Shown here: piece after piece, positions 24,918 through 38,600 of the stretch
Numbering within the stretch: position 1 is the first letter of the stretch
Layout: each line of letters opens with the position of its first letter
Origin: Siphonodentalium dalli
Lineage: Eukaryota > Mollusca > Scaphopoda > Gadilida > Siphonodentaliidae
Direction of reading: 5' to 3'
DNA: 64,000 bases
Assembly (NCBI GenBank): GCA_032622095.1
Contig: CP136066.1
Location: forward strand, 146,037,559-146,101,558
Position numbers and translations under genes: made by a program
The notes under the pieces: generated by a model
Told to the model about the DNA's origin: nothing
Database searches by the model: none
Seen by the model: only the letters and a program-made list of their open reading frames with translations

Positions 24918-25367
24918 TATCAAGCCTGCAAATAGTGTGTCTGTCTGACTGTCATTTGCAGAAGGTGAATTTAGTGATGCTATCCCGCACAGTGGGCTAG
25001 CATAACCAAATGCACCCTCTGGGGACCTTATTCTGCTTAGGCCTAATCTATTGGAAAGCATCTATAGTCTCAAATTAACATTGTTTTTAGTTACTTTTTC
25101 CCTTTTGGGAAGTTTCTATATCACCTACCATTTGCAGAAGGTAAAATGCATAATCGAGGGGACTAATGGGTGAACATCATCAACTTCAACTGGGGAAATT
25201 CAATCTAATCAGTGGTCTCCCATAGCAATTGCGGCCTAAGCTGAATAAGGTTCCCAGAGGGTGAATTTGGTGATGCTAGGCAACCATATCATGTAGGATA
25301 GCGTCACTAAATTCACTCTCTGGGGACCTCATTCTGCAAATGAGAGACACACTATTTACAGGCTTGA
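24918..25367. mobile_element. Foldback element, GAATGAGGTCC family, copy 1
   Basis: The ends CAAGCCTGCAAATAG and CTATTTACAGGCTTG are inverted. Each half is itself palindromic around GGTGAATTTAGTGATGCTA / TAGCATCACTAAATTC with CCTCTGGGGACCTCATTCTG. Related copies lie at 28800-29226 and 36597-37031, with short derivatives at 40003-40145 and 48612-48727. Confidence 0.7.
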
Positions 25368-25539
25368 TGACTATTTGAGACTCTGTTCCATGAGAAATCC
25401 TTCCTCCTAGCTTGAGGCTTCACTGGTGAACATCACTCAACTTTTACTAGACAGTTGCCATTTTAAGAAGCATTGTATTTGTCACACTGTCAAGACATTA
25501 AATCTATCGATAGATCTATTTGATCAACTCAGTGTGAAC

Positions 25540-26200
25540 AAAATATAAGAGAATGCAATGGCTTACAAGGTCAAAGTAGATATTGTTAGGCCAATGTATT
25601 CTTGTATCTATGCAAGGCTCCCAATGAGAATACATTGACACAGGGCTTTCTCAAAATTTCGGGAAGCTCCAGGCATGGACCTCATTCTGCAGGATGATAT
25701 ATATTCAAGATGTCACATATACATGTATAATGCGCGCATGATGTACAAGACAGGTTGCACAAAAAGTTGCTATATGTGCCCAAATTGTGCTAAATTAGAT
25801 CAGTTGCATAAATCAAATTATATGGAACAAAATACAGTGAGTCTGAACTTAATCATTTCTAGATAAACAAAAGGAACTCTGAAATAGAAATTGTGAAAAT
25901 CAACCCTTTCATTAGGTTCATGATGGGAGCTGTGCTGGTGCATCATTAAAGATCCTGTGCCAGTGCATTCTCTTATATATTCAAGTCTCCCATAGGAAGC
26001 CTTGCATTATGGGAGACTCGCATATATAAGAGAATGCACTGGCTTACAAGGTCAACTGGTCAAGGTAAATATTGTTAGGCCAATGCATTCTCTTATATCT
26101 GCAATTTTCCCTATGGAGACTCGCATATATAAGAGAATGCATTGGCACAGGGTTTTCACAAAATTTCAGGAAGCTCCAGTCCTGAAAGTGTTAATTCACA
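25540..26200. repeat. TATATAAGAGAATGCA repeat cluster
   Basis: Several short palindromic blocks combine CTTATATATGCGAG / CTCGCATATATAAG with AGAGAATGCA, TTGTTAGGCCAATG and GCACAGGGTTTTC. They recur at 35290-35550, 45700-45895, 47730-47890 and 52150-52205. They lie just downstream of the GTF2A1 stop codon and probably in or beyond its 3' UTR. Confidence 0.65.
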
Positions 26201-26515
26201 CAATAGGACTCCCAAAAAAGAACATGCTCTCCCTAAAACATAAACCCTGGAAAATGCATCTGTCTATCGGAATATCCAAGTGACTTTCACCATTGAGACT
26301 TCAAGCCTAATTCCTCACATGGGTCACATAGACGATTCGTCACAGAAGCACTTGATAAGTAGCACTTTGTATCCAATTGGAAGCTTACACCAGAACTTGG
26401 CACAGCTGAATGACTGATCAGCTGAGTGACGTGCCGCAGAAATAATCTGCTAACATCCGGTGAAGCTTCCTGTGTGGCATCTGGATAAATTTTCAATGAA
26501 TGGCACAACGAACTA

Positions 26516-26623
26516 TCACCATTCTGCCTCACCGATCGCTTTCTGAAAGACGTAGTCTCTACTGTTTAAGTTCATAACACCGTCTTTAAGATGGAACTTC
26601 CATTTGTTTTTATTTCTGTTAAT
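26516..26623 (-). CDS. GTF2A1: GTF2A1 exon 8 (C-terminal beta-barrel strand, stop)
   Basis: This exon has 35 codons and a TGA, with acceptor CTCTCCTGCAG. It encodes INRNKNKWKFHLKDGVMNLN then SRDYVFQKAIGEAEW. This C-terminal block, which contributes to the TFIIA beta-barrel contacting TBP and DNA, is almost identical across animals. No AATAAA was found on the minus strand in the roughly 700 bases after the stop, so the 3' end is unplaced. Confidence 0.96.
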   Translation of the reverse strand: MNRNKNKWKFHLKDGVMNLNSRDYVFQKAIGEAEW

Positions 26624-29614
26624 CTGCAGGAGAGAAAATAAATAATTGGTAATTCACAGCCATGAATCTCTACTCTGTCTAACGACCATAGAGATCGTTT
26701 TCCACCAGTACAAAACCTTGGAACTTTTTGAAGTTTTAACAGGGAACCTTATAAAGTCGAAAAATAATGCGGTGTCTGTGAATATATTTCTTAGTTATTA
26801 TCAGTTCCTTAATAATCCCTTCACTGCAGGTGAATGTCCCAACTCAAAATTGCATGTTATTCTCTGACTTTTGTGAGCCGATATCGCAATAAACACCGAA
26901 TTAATTACCCAGGATAAATTCCATAATTGTAAGCAACGCAAAGCAAAATCGCTCACAAATTCACTTAAATTGTGAAATTTCGAGTTGAGACCTTCGCCTA
27001 CAGTGAAGTATATTATTAACAGATATTACTAAGAAATCTTTTCGCAGCTTTATTTTTCCAACTTTATAAGGTACACTGTCAAAAGTTCAAAAAGTTCCCA
27101 AGGTTTTGTACTGGTGGAATATGATCTATACGGGCGTAGAGATTCATGGCATGATCTGGGACCAGCCTAGACCAAGTCTTCACGGTCCACAACAGCTTGG
27201 GATATCAGTTCGGTTGAACCGAGTCCCATCCTGTTACTCTTCTATAATGGACTTTATGCCAAGAACAAAGAGGGCAGCCTTTCCCAAGCATGATGGTATC
27301 AAACATACATATATCAGTGGTCGGTTGAATGTCAAACCAACAAGATTATAAGTAACAAGACAGTCAAAGACTGTGGGGTCGCTCACCAGACTGCAAAGAC
27401 TGATGAGACTGGGACTCTGGAGACCACAATAGTCAGAACTTTTCATAAGCACTTTGAAAAAAGTAGATCTAAACACGATATGTGGCTAGAGAGGCTTCAG
27501 TAGTGTACAGTGGGTAATTTCAAGGTGAATATCCACCATGAAATTGCCCACTGTTCACTACTGATCACCCCCCTCCTCCAGCTCAACAAGTCCCCTCCCG
27601 ACCGGGCTCCAGACTCCCAAGTCTTGGGTTGGAATTTCACAACCGACATCTCAAACTTTCTCAATTTTTGGAAATTTCCAATCTCACAAGCACCTTTTTA
27701 TAAAACCATTTAGACATGTTTGAAGCCCATTTATCCATGGACCCAAAACACCATACATGTATGTCAGATTAATCAGTTAGGTAGTTCCAAGGAAGATGTT
27801 TTAATGAATTTGGTATTTCAATGATTTTTTAAACACAAAATTGTTAACTCCCCATAGCCCCCGTCATTTCTTGTTGACCTGATGTTAACAAATCTGAATA
27901 TCAGTCACTAAAGGATCCATACTATATGTAAGCTAAATAGTCCAACCTCTCTTGAGAAGACAATTTAAGAATGACTATAGAGACATACAGTTATGTCCCT
28001 GGTCCCACCCTATTTAACCTGGTGACCACATCTGAATAAATTTCAATACCAGACACCAAAGAACCCTTCATACTAAATATCAGCAAAATAGACCTGTTAA
28101 CATTTGTGGCGATTTCGGTCGAACAGTTTAACCAGAAGTAGGAAAATGTGGACTGTTACTGGTTGAAAAATCAAATCTACAGCCTCATTGCCTCCACCCA
28201 GGCAGCTTAGAAATCAATAGGAATCTATATATTATTATACCAGTATCAAACAGCATACATACAGGTAGGGTGGGTGGTTGAGAGTTAAATCTCTTATCTC
28301 TGCCCTTATTTGAACAAATGTGAATCCCCATCTATGAGATCTATTCATCTAGAAATTTCAAACGGTAGATTTTAAGAGTTGAAGAAAACTGATTTTCCTC
28401 AAAAGTTTCCTAAAAATGACCTCACGTGTACAAATCTGAACCCCACTCACCAAAGGACCCTCCATACCAAAAGCTAAATAGGCCTGATGGTTTCTGAAGA
28501 ATTACTATGGAGGGAAAGAGTTATGGCCCTGGCTTCTCACCTATATGACCTGATGAACTCATTTGAACAAATCTGAATGTGAGTCAAATTATATAAACCA
28601 TTTCGGTCTTTAATATGTATGTGGAGAAGAACAAAATTGATGGACGGATGGAAACATCCCAACAGAGGGATGGACGGGAGGACATACTGACAGACAAATT
28701 CAATCCAATATACCCCCCCCCCCCAAGTTTTCTTTGCAAATCAGGGTATAATGAGTACAACTGGATAGGTGGTGGTTAAGAATATAATAGTGGAACAGCC
28801 AAGCCTGAATATAGTGTCTGACTTTTGCAGATTGAGGTCACTAAAGGGTGAATTTAGTGCTGCAATCCTGTAAGGTGGGCTAGCATCACCAAATTCACCC
28901 TCTGTGGACCTCATTATGCTTAGGCCTCAACTGCCATGGGAGACATAGGAACAGATTGAAGTTGTCCAGTTAATTGGTGATGTGCACCCATTGGGCACTT
29001 CAATTATCAATTTTATCTTCTGACAGCAAATTAGGGAATATAGAAACTGAACAGAAGGGAAAAAGTAAGTAGAAATGTCAATTTAAGACCTGTATACTTC
29101 CCTGAAGATGATGGGTAAGCAGAATGAGGTCCCTAGAGAGTGTATTTGGTGATGCTAGCCTACTGTGCAGAGTAGCATAACTAAATTCACCCTCTGGGGA
29201 CCTCATTCTGCAAATGTCAGACATACAGCATTTTGTTTTGATATGATATGTTAATGATACACACAGAGCATGACTGTTTACACCTAGCTGTCAACCAGCT
29301 AGATAACATCTGAATTGATGACTGTTATTAACTCTTTCTGTCTGGGGCTAATACCATACTTTATGGATGTTACAAGGTGTCAGTTTTTCTAATTAATTTT
29401 TTCTTGACTGCAGTGGGTGCAGGGCTGCGCAGATTGGGGGGGGGGGGTGGTGGTAGTGGGGACAGGGGTGAGGAGGGAAAGGGGTGGAATGGGGTGTTTT
29501 GTTTCTAAAAAAATACAAAAAATCAGGGGTTAAAATGAAAAAAATATTTTTGTATTGGTTCATTTTGAATTGTGATTTGTTTTTTGAATTGAGCAAGGAT
29601 TTAAATTTAACAAT

Positions 29615-29645
<31 letters not shown>

Positions 29646-32600
29646 TTAAAGTTATGTTCCTGACACGGCCCCTATTTGACACACTGACCCCATTTGAACA
29701 AATCTGAACCCCAGTCACACAAGGACCCACCATACAAAATAGTAGCTAAATCGGCCTGATGATTCTGGAGAAGAAGTCATTCTAATAATTATTAGGGAGA
29801 ATAGAGTTATGTCCCTGATTCTGCCCCTATTTGACCCAGTGACCCCATTTGAACAAATCTGACCCCCAGTCACTCAAGGACCTTCCATACCAAATATAAG
29901 CTAAATAGGCCTGATTGTTCTTGAAAAGAAGTTGTTTTAAGAATTACTATGGCGGGAAAGAGTTATGGGCCATTTGAGTTATGGGCAACTATTTGACTCA
30001 GTGACCTTATTTTAACAAATCTGAGTCTGAGTCAAGCAGGGAACATCCACACCAAATATGAACTCATTTGGCCTTATGATACTGGAGAAGAAGATGATTG
30101 TTGACGGACGGACGGCCGGACGAGGAGTGATGACTATAGCTCCACCGGAGACTTCGTCTCAGGTGAGCTAAAAAGCCTTTGTTGCCAGAGAATTTTGATT
30201 TGTCGCGCTATCAGAAAATGCGTGTAAACAATGCATTAAATGATCGTATTATCACTAAACATTTTTTTTTACATGTGTATCATGCTAAATGTGTATATAT
30301 ATGTAGTACTTCTTTTGAATGAAAGTCTGTTGCAGAAGAGCAACAGGGCGGGACTCGGCCCAAAAACAGCATCATCCCAAATGATATATGTTGTGGACCA
30401 AGAAGGCTTGGTCTAGGACCAGCCCAGATGTTTCAAATTAGGAGAAGTCACTTCTCCCTGTTTGGTTATTAGGGAGAAGTGGACTGTTTGTTATCAGGGA
30501 GACTGTAGTTCAATTTAACCCCACATAACCCTTCTATGATCAGATAGGTATTATGCAACACAAGAGCCCATTTATAAAACCATTATAGTGAGTAAAAACA
30601 TCATTATCATCAGTATGTATACTTTACATATGAGGTGGGATACATGCATACTGGTATATGAGAGAGAAGTCAACTCTCTCTGGGACAAAAATAGGCAGAA
30701 GTGGCAAAATTTAGGTAAATGGTGTCTCCCAAGCAGGGTTCAGGCAAAAAAAGATTTCATTTGGAAAAAAATTTGGCAAGTGGGTTTTTAAATTATGTGA
30801 TGTGAAATATCTGGTCATAAAACATCATCGACGGTGGATTATCCGTCATGAGTGCTGACTTAGAGACAATGCAAAGGGAAACCCAATCAACAAATCTATC
30901 AACCTAGCGGTCAGAAGTGATATGTCGAAAATGTTATTTTTCTTTAGTTTTCACAAAACGGTAATACAGTTAAACTTCGTTAAGTCGAATCGCAAGGGAC
31001 CGCTGGTTTACTTCGAGTTATCGGTGTGTTCGACTTAACCATTTCGACCACAAATTCCAACTAGTCGAATTCATTTCGATCCGATAATAATTGTTTTCAA
31101 CCTTGTGCACGCTATATACCCACGCTAAATAAATAGTCAGTTACTATGCTGATCATATACAACAGACGAGATGATATTTGTTCTGATTATTTATTGAATA
31201 ATATAATAAAAACACAGAATATGATAAGAAAACATCAACAAATTCGCGGTAGAAATAACAAAAGTACATTTGACCCGGAAGTGGTTACAATAGTATTTAC
31301 AAAAATTGGGATTCAGGATTGGAAGTGACTGGTTATCAAGGACTATGGTTTCTGCAAAAAATTAGTTGTTGAATCTCTCTTTAGTTTATCGCTGATGCCC
31401 AAAATCTTCATTAAGTCGTAGCTCGTGTCTGCTTGGGTCATGAGATAACGCGGTACAATGTCGCAGCTATGCATTGCGTCATCGATTGTCGGGTCGGGCT
31501 TGGTGCACTCGATGACCTCGTCTTCAAGCCGTTCTTCGATGCTTTTAACGTCCATGTTTTTCTTTCCACCATTAGGTGGATGGCGTATTTTTTCGTTCGG
31601 AACATTGTTTTCGTTTTGGGAAAGCATGACTGAATGAAATTATTCTCCATATCAGCTAGGCGATTTAAATATCATTTTCATTTCGTCTGTCAACACTTCT
31701 AATCCTCACACGGGGAAATTGATCCACGCAACTCGTTAATATGTTAAAGAAACAATGCATGAGGACAAATAAAGACTCCAGGAAACTTCACAGCTTTTTA
31801 GGCAATTGAATATAATCACATGGCGATGCATCGCCGACGGCGCTTCGACTTAACCATAGTAATTAGTGTTATAAGCTTGCTGGTGGGATCAAATTTCGTT
31901 TCGACTTAAGCGGAATTTCGACTTATCCGCCTTCGACTTAACCTTGATTATTCTATTGGCTTTGCACACAAGCTCAGCCGGGACCAGGCAATGGCTTCGA
32001 CTTAAGTGGGGTATTCGAGTTACCGACATTCGACTTAACGAAGTTTGACTGTAACTTTTCAGGATTTAACTTAGACTTAGAGACAATGCAAAGGGAAACG
32101 CAATCAACAAATCTATCAACCTAGCGGTCAGAAGTGATATGTCGAAAATGTAATTTTCTTTAATTTTCACAAAACGGTAATACTTCTTTCTGTATATATC
32201 AAACTGCCATCAAACAGTTACAGTAATGCCCTAATTAATCGACTCCTTAACCACAGCAGAATTATGGGTAACTTTTCAGGATTTAACTTAGACTTGGAGA
32301 CAATGCAAAGGGAAACCCAATCAACAAATCTATCAACCTAGCGGTCAGAAGTGATATGTCGAAAATGTAATTTTCTTTAGTTTTCACAAAACGGTAATAC
32401 TTTCTTTCTGTATATATCAAACTGCCATCAAACAGTTACAGTAATGCCCTAATTAATCGACTCCTTAACCACAGCAGAATTATGGGTAACTTTTCAGGAT
32501 TTAAATCCTGAAAAGTTACCCATAATTCTGCTGTGGTTATGGAGTCGATTAATTAGGGCATTACAGTTAATATGGCAGTCAACAGTCAGGCTCTCAAGGT

Positions 32601-35600
32601 AGATTACAAAACTTTGCACAAAACAGCAAAAGGTAATTATAAAATTGTTTCTACAGTTAATCTCCTTTGTATGCAAATTACTGGCACACTGTACACCACG
32701 TATTTATGATATCTGTGTGTTGTGACCAGGGATTATAAGACAATATGTTAATCAGTCGAATGTTAATGGCGATCGAGGGATTAATTGGTGGTTCGGCTTT
32801 GTTGTCAACTAAGACACAGGATGTATGCTATGATTGCTGTGATGACAGATACTTCAAGTTTGATAACTATCTTAGAAACATTAAACGTAATTTCTGGTGT
32901 CACTTATATATTTATTGTTACTTTGATATATATTAATAATACTAGCTCATTGTACCTGTGTATGCGGTTAAGTTTTACAATATATAATTTTTTTTTAAAT
33001 TAGAAATTCCTTCAATTTCCCCAATGATACTCCCTCAATTAAATTTGGCAAAGCATTTTGAAATTTGGCAACAAAAAAAAATTTATTTGGCAAAAATAAT
33101 GGCAAGAAACAATTTGGGTGCAGCGACAACCCTGCTCCAGTGTCGCTCTCAAGGCTGGTCCAAGAATTTCTCAGGCACTGGTATAACAATGTTATTTTGT
33201 GAAAATTCAGTCAACAGTGGAACTCTCTTCACTGCATTTTTTTATATAGATCTAGGCTCTACACTGAGCAAAAGGTGCATCAAAGTCGAGAATCTTTTTA
33301 TGACTAGCTCATCACTCCCTCTAGGGAGTTTGGTGGAAGAACTTTGAAAACAAATTCATTTGTGAAGCATATTAAAATTTCAAACGGGATTACAAGTAGA
33401 GCACAGTAAAAGTGTTGAGGATTTTGTTTCTTTTCAGTTTGGTTAATATTGTTGGTATTTTTTAAACAACCCGAAAAATATGAAATAAAATCCTACCATT
33501 CTCCCAAAATTATGATATGAAATGCTGCTATCCTCTCACAATTATGTTTGGGTATTATTCATAGTTATTAGGGTCATGAAGTGAACATAAAGACTCCATA
33601 TTTCAGCCATTGTTTCATAAGTTTACTTGACAAATTACATCTCTCCTGTTTTCGCTCTATAGTGACTACTGTCATAGACTTTGATAAATTTCAATTTCGT
33701 AGACTCACTTCGCCCTATAGAATGGCCACTTCGCCCTGAAAATTTAGTCTATGCTTAGCATCATTCAGCGAAATCGGATACATTCAAGAGCTTTGAAATA
33801 AAACACCTGCCGAATCTCACAGAGCACATGCTGTGATGATGGGTAATGGAATGTTCCGTCGGTGTGAAATATTATAATGTTTTTTACTAAATGCCAGGAA
33901 ATAAGGTGTATTACTTTCAAAGTATTTAACTTATAGATTAGACCAATTATTCACTTCCCGGTTTAATTATTATAAATCATACATTTAAATCTACGTTTAT
34001 GAATGTGATCAATCATTCCCACTTGATAACACCCTGGGAAATAATGAGCTGTCCCACGCATTCAGCAGTTTAAAAATAACACAGAATGATGCAAGCATAA
34101 ATTGCGATAAAATATTGGGCTGCATTTTCAATAAATGAAAACATGGGATGAATCCACATAAAAGGTGTTGCATAAATTTGCATGGCACACGCAATATAAG
34201 TCTTGCAACATATACGCGGTTGACCTAATAGACCAAAGCTGCAACACTTTACAACAACGCCCCTTACCCCTGCACCTCGCGTTTGTCTCCAAACACTTAC
34301 TCACAGCCTGTGGTTCGGTTTTCAATGAAATACGGAGTAAAGAAACCAAGTAGTTGGTATGAACTGTAACCATGACATTACCATCTTCAAGGTTTATTAA
34401 TTATGAAAATGAAAGAGGCACTGTAGCTCAACTTGGATGGGGGATAATTTCACGTGTTACAGTCAATACAGCGATTAGGAATGTGGAAAGTTTAAATGTC
34501 TAAGTAATACTAGATGTCAACATGAAGAGATATGTATAAAGTAAAATCCAAGATGGCAGCCATTATTTTTCTACAAAATTCGGAAAAAAAATCATGGCTC
34601 CCATCTAGAAGTCACCCCGAAGATCAACATGAAGTTTGGTGATGGTCGGATGGGGGATGTGGTCTGTAGGTTGTGCCAAAGAATTTAGTCATGCAAAATG
34701 AGTAAACATGCAAAGAGTAAAATCCAAGATGGCTGCCATCGGCCATGTTTTTAAACTAATTTCAGTTAAAATAGGAGGCTCCCATCTAGAAGTGACCCCC
34801 AAAGATCCATATGAAGTATGGTGATGTTCGGATGTGAGATGCAGGCTGCGCCGATGTATTGAAATTTGCAAACCAAGATGGCTGCTGGTGGCCATGATTT
34901 TTAACAAATTTCAGTCAAAATAGGAGGCTCCCATCTAGAGGTCACCCTGAAGATCCATATGAAGTTTGAGATGAGAGATGTGACCTGTAGGATGTGCTAA
35001 TGGAAATTGTTGATGGACGCCAACCCATGGCAATACGTCAAACTTGGCTTCGTCAAGTTGAGCTAAAAATGACTGTAACCAGTTGGTTAGTTTTCAGACT
35101 CCATGAATAAGACAAAGAAACCTAAATTTGCTGCTTACCTTGTCAAATTGGCACACTATCACATTATCTGTTTCAAAGACATCTATCGGGTCCTCATCGC
35201 TAACATCATCATTGGAATTCAAAGGCTCCTGTAAAAGAGTTGGATTGTCTTCAAAAACCATAATTTGTTTTAACTATTTAACACTTTCATGACTGAAATT
35301 TTGCAAAAACCCTGTGCCAATGCATTCTCTTATATATGCAAGTCTCCCATAGAGAGCTTTGCATTAATAAGAGAATACATTGGCCTAACATAATTTACCT
35401 TCACCTTGTAAGCCAGTGAATTCTCTTATATATGTGAGGCTCCCTGTAGGAGACTCATATAGGCTCCCTATAGGAGACTCGTATACATAAGAAAATGCAC
35501 TGGCACAGGATCTTTAATGCTGCAAAAGCACAGGTCCCATCTTGAAATGGTTAATACCTTTTTCATTTGGCACCACATTCATACAAATTTTAATCACGGA

Positions 35601-38600
35601 CTGCCATGATATGATAGTCCGCACTCGTAATTGAAACAATCCATTTATGTCACTTGCAGATTTGTCACAACACAACATTAACACAATGCACAAAAAATTT
35701 CAGTTCTTTTCGCCTTGGTATTTGCTGTAGCTCAGCTGAAAGCTGACAGAAATGAACTTGGAGGGCTGGATGTAAACATAAATTTGACAGCAGTGAAAGT
35801 ACTGTCCATAGGTACCTCTTCTTCTCCCTCCTCATCTTCATCTTTCTCATCATCATTGTCGTCATCGTCATTTTCATCATCATATTCATTGTCAGACGAA
35901 CTCGAGTCGCCCTGTCCATCAAACTGGACTATCTTCTGGTCTCCATCCAGATGTATGACTCCATGAGGATTCTATGGAGAAAAGAAAATAACATGTCTTA
36001 GAAGTTAGAATAGATACATGTAAATAGCTAGCATCCAGCCACAGGAACCTAAATAGAGAGTGGCCTCCCCTCTTTTACTAAACACCCGAACAAAAGTATA
36101 TCCCCCCGCAATATTTCAGGTTTTTTTTCTTCAAATATATCGATTCCAATTTTATGAAATTTGGCACAGGTATCTGAAAACTAATCCACTCTGAATGATC
36201 AACATGCAGGTAGTGTTGCACTTGAATGCGTGCCAACTAAAGGAACAAACGGCACATTTCAACGAGAGCATTGGGCGTGGCAAAACAGACCCGTGGTAAT
36301 TCCAACAAATGGCCATAACTCTGGTGAATATTGGCAGGCGGAACCAGTGATTCTCCATATATCTGTGGACGCATGGACATATTATTTTATTCCAACTTTT
36401 TGTGTGATGACCCGCTAATAGACCGCGGTATCATGAACCACACGTACCACTGCAGTGACAGTCTTGATCCGCTGTGGTTACTCTATACTACCATATAATA
36501 CTGCGGACATTACCGGGATATCACCCTGTTTTTCAAGTCAATTACTTTGAGGATAGTGGTAACTGTACTGGAGCTTTACCAAACATACAAGGTATGCAAA
36601 CCTGAAAATAGTATGTCTGTCATTTGCAGAATGAGGTCCACAGAGGGTGAATTTAGTGATGCAATCTCACACAGCGGGCTAGCATTACATAATTCACCCT
36701 ATGGGGACCTCATTCTGCTTAGGCCTCATCTTCTGGGAAGTATCTATAGTCTCAAATTGACATTGTTTTTTGTTACTTTTTCCCTTCTGGGGAATTTTCT
36801 ATATCTAATTGGCAGAAGATAAAATGCATAATCGAGGTGACTAATGGGTGAACATCAACTTCAACTGGGGATCTTCAATCTGTTCCTAGATCTCATATAG
36901 CAGTTGAGGCCTAAGCTGAATGAGGTCCACAGAGGGTGAATTTGGTGACGATAGCCCACAGTACTGGATAGCATAACTAAATTCCCCCTCTGGGGACCTC
37001 ATTCTGCAAATGACAGAACACTATTTGCAGGGTTGAATGTATGCGACCTTGACTAACTGTGAATACGAGCGACACATGGTGAGTACAATCGTACTTACTC
37101 TACCCATATGTTCGAACCAAATTGGGTCGATAAATATGTGTTATATACCGATTCATGTATCGCAATGAGGCCCATTATCATGGTCATATAGCGACGAGGC
37201 GACCTTGGTCGCCGAGTCGCTATATGACCATGAAAATGAGCTGAGTCGCGATACATGAATCGGTACAAACACATTGTGTGTATAACGCGTTTATCTCCCA
37301 TTTGTGTGACAGAATCCACCACACAAATTAAATCTTAAAGAGTTTTTAGGATTTGTGCCCGATGATTAGCATTATTGAGTAAATTCTCCCAACCTGCAAA
37401 TGTAACTGTGCTAAATTCTCCCAAAGCAATTGCACGTGCATATGTCTAACCAAAATTGAATTAAATGAACAAAATCTCTTAAACCTGCATTTTTATATAT
37501 AATTAAATAATAAAGAGTCAACAAATATATGTTAATTACTTTCTTATATGTTTTAAGGGGGCAATCAAATACTGATAAAAACTAGGAACTATTTTTTTTG
37601 TATGCAAGAATACATGTTGGATTTTGCACGCGATTGCATGTGACGTCAGTTCATTGATGATTTTGAACAGCCAAAGATGTCATGAGCGCTTTGTATTTCA
37701 ACTACAGTAATGATACAGATGCTTTTATCGCCAATTCGTTGTCACCACTTTTATCAGGGAATTTCATAGGAAATGGTAGATAAGTGTGTTTACAGTTCCA
37801 CTGTGTCACATAGCTCACCATGTCCGACCCATGCCTTCAATTTCAGGAGTGATGTGGGCACTCACTCATGAAAAATCTTGCCACTGAATCTGGGCATAAA
37901 GTCCGCTATAGAAGAGTAAGGCAATCGTACTTCGACGTAAACCAGTATTGTCCCTACCGATTTCACTACCTGGTTTACATAGAAGGAAACTTTTACTACA
38001 GTAATGCCATACATAATTGATTCCTTAACCACAGCAGAATTATGGGTAACTTTTCAGGATTTAGTCGGAAATATGGCTTGTTGCCATTCATCGGAAGCTC
38101 TCATTGAGAGCTTTCCGATGAATGGCAACAAGCCATATTTCCGACTAAATCCTGAAGTTACCCATAATTCTGCTGTGGTTAAGGAGTCGATTATTTAGGG
38201 CATTACTGTAGTTATGAATCCTGCTAGAGCAGAAACTCACATGACTGAGCTGACGGACTTGTGGTATTGCAGTATTAACAGCCTGTAACATTGGTTGTTG
38301 GATGGTGGAGATGGGTACCTGGCCGGCTTGTTGTTGTTGCTGTGGTTGCTGAGTTTGCACTGCTATGTACTGACCATTTCCTGTAAAAGGTATATAAATG
38401 AATTTATCACATAATTAGCCCCTAAATCCGGCCACCATATTATTGGCATGCACCAGGGCCCCGATTTACTTGTTAAATGTTGCATAGCAAACTGCTATGC
38501 ATAACTGGAGATTGCATAGCACTCTTGAAGAATTGCATAGCAATGTTTAAATTCTTGAAATGGACCCGTAAACCTTTTTTTTTTTTTTTGGGGATTAATT

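Larger units (their letters stand above)
30850..32503. repeat. Three-copy tandem repeat of about 217 bp, first copy split by the Tigger-like element
   Basis: Units start at GACTTAGAGACAATGCAAAG (about 30858, 32069 and 32287) and end with the left arm of a CAGTAATGCCC MITE. The first copy is cut after CACAAAACGGTAATA by the transposon and resumes at ACTTTTCAGGATTTA, with about 100 bases of the unit missing. Confidence 0.75.

Noticed and set aside
26287-26532. 81-codon minus frame overlapping the GTF2A1 stop
   Set aside because: It is in another frame over the last exon and 3' UTR with no support.
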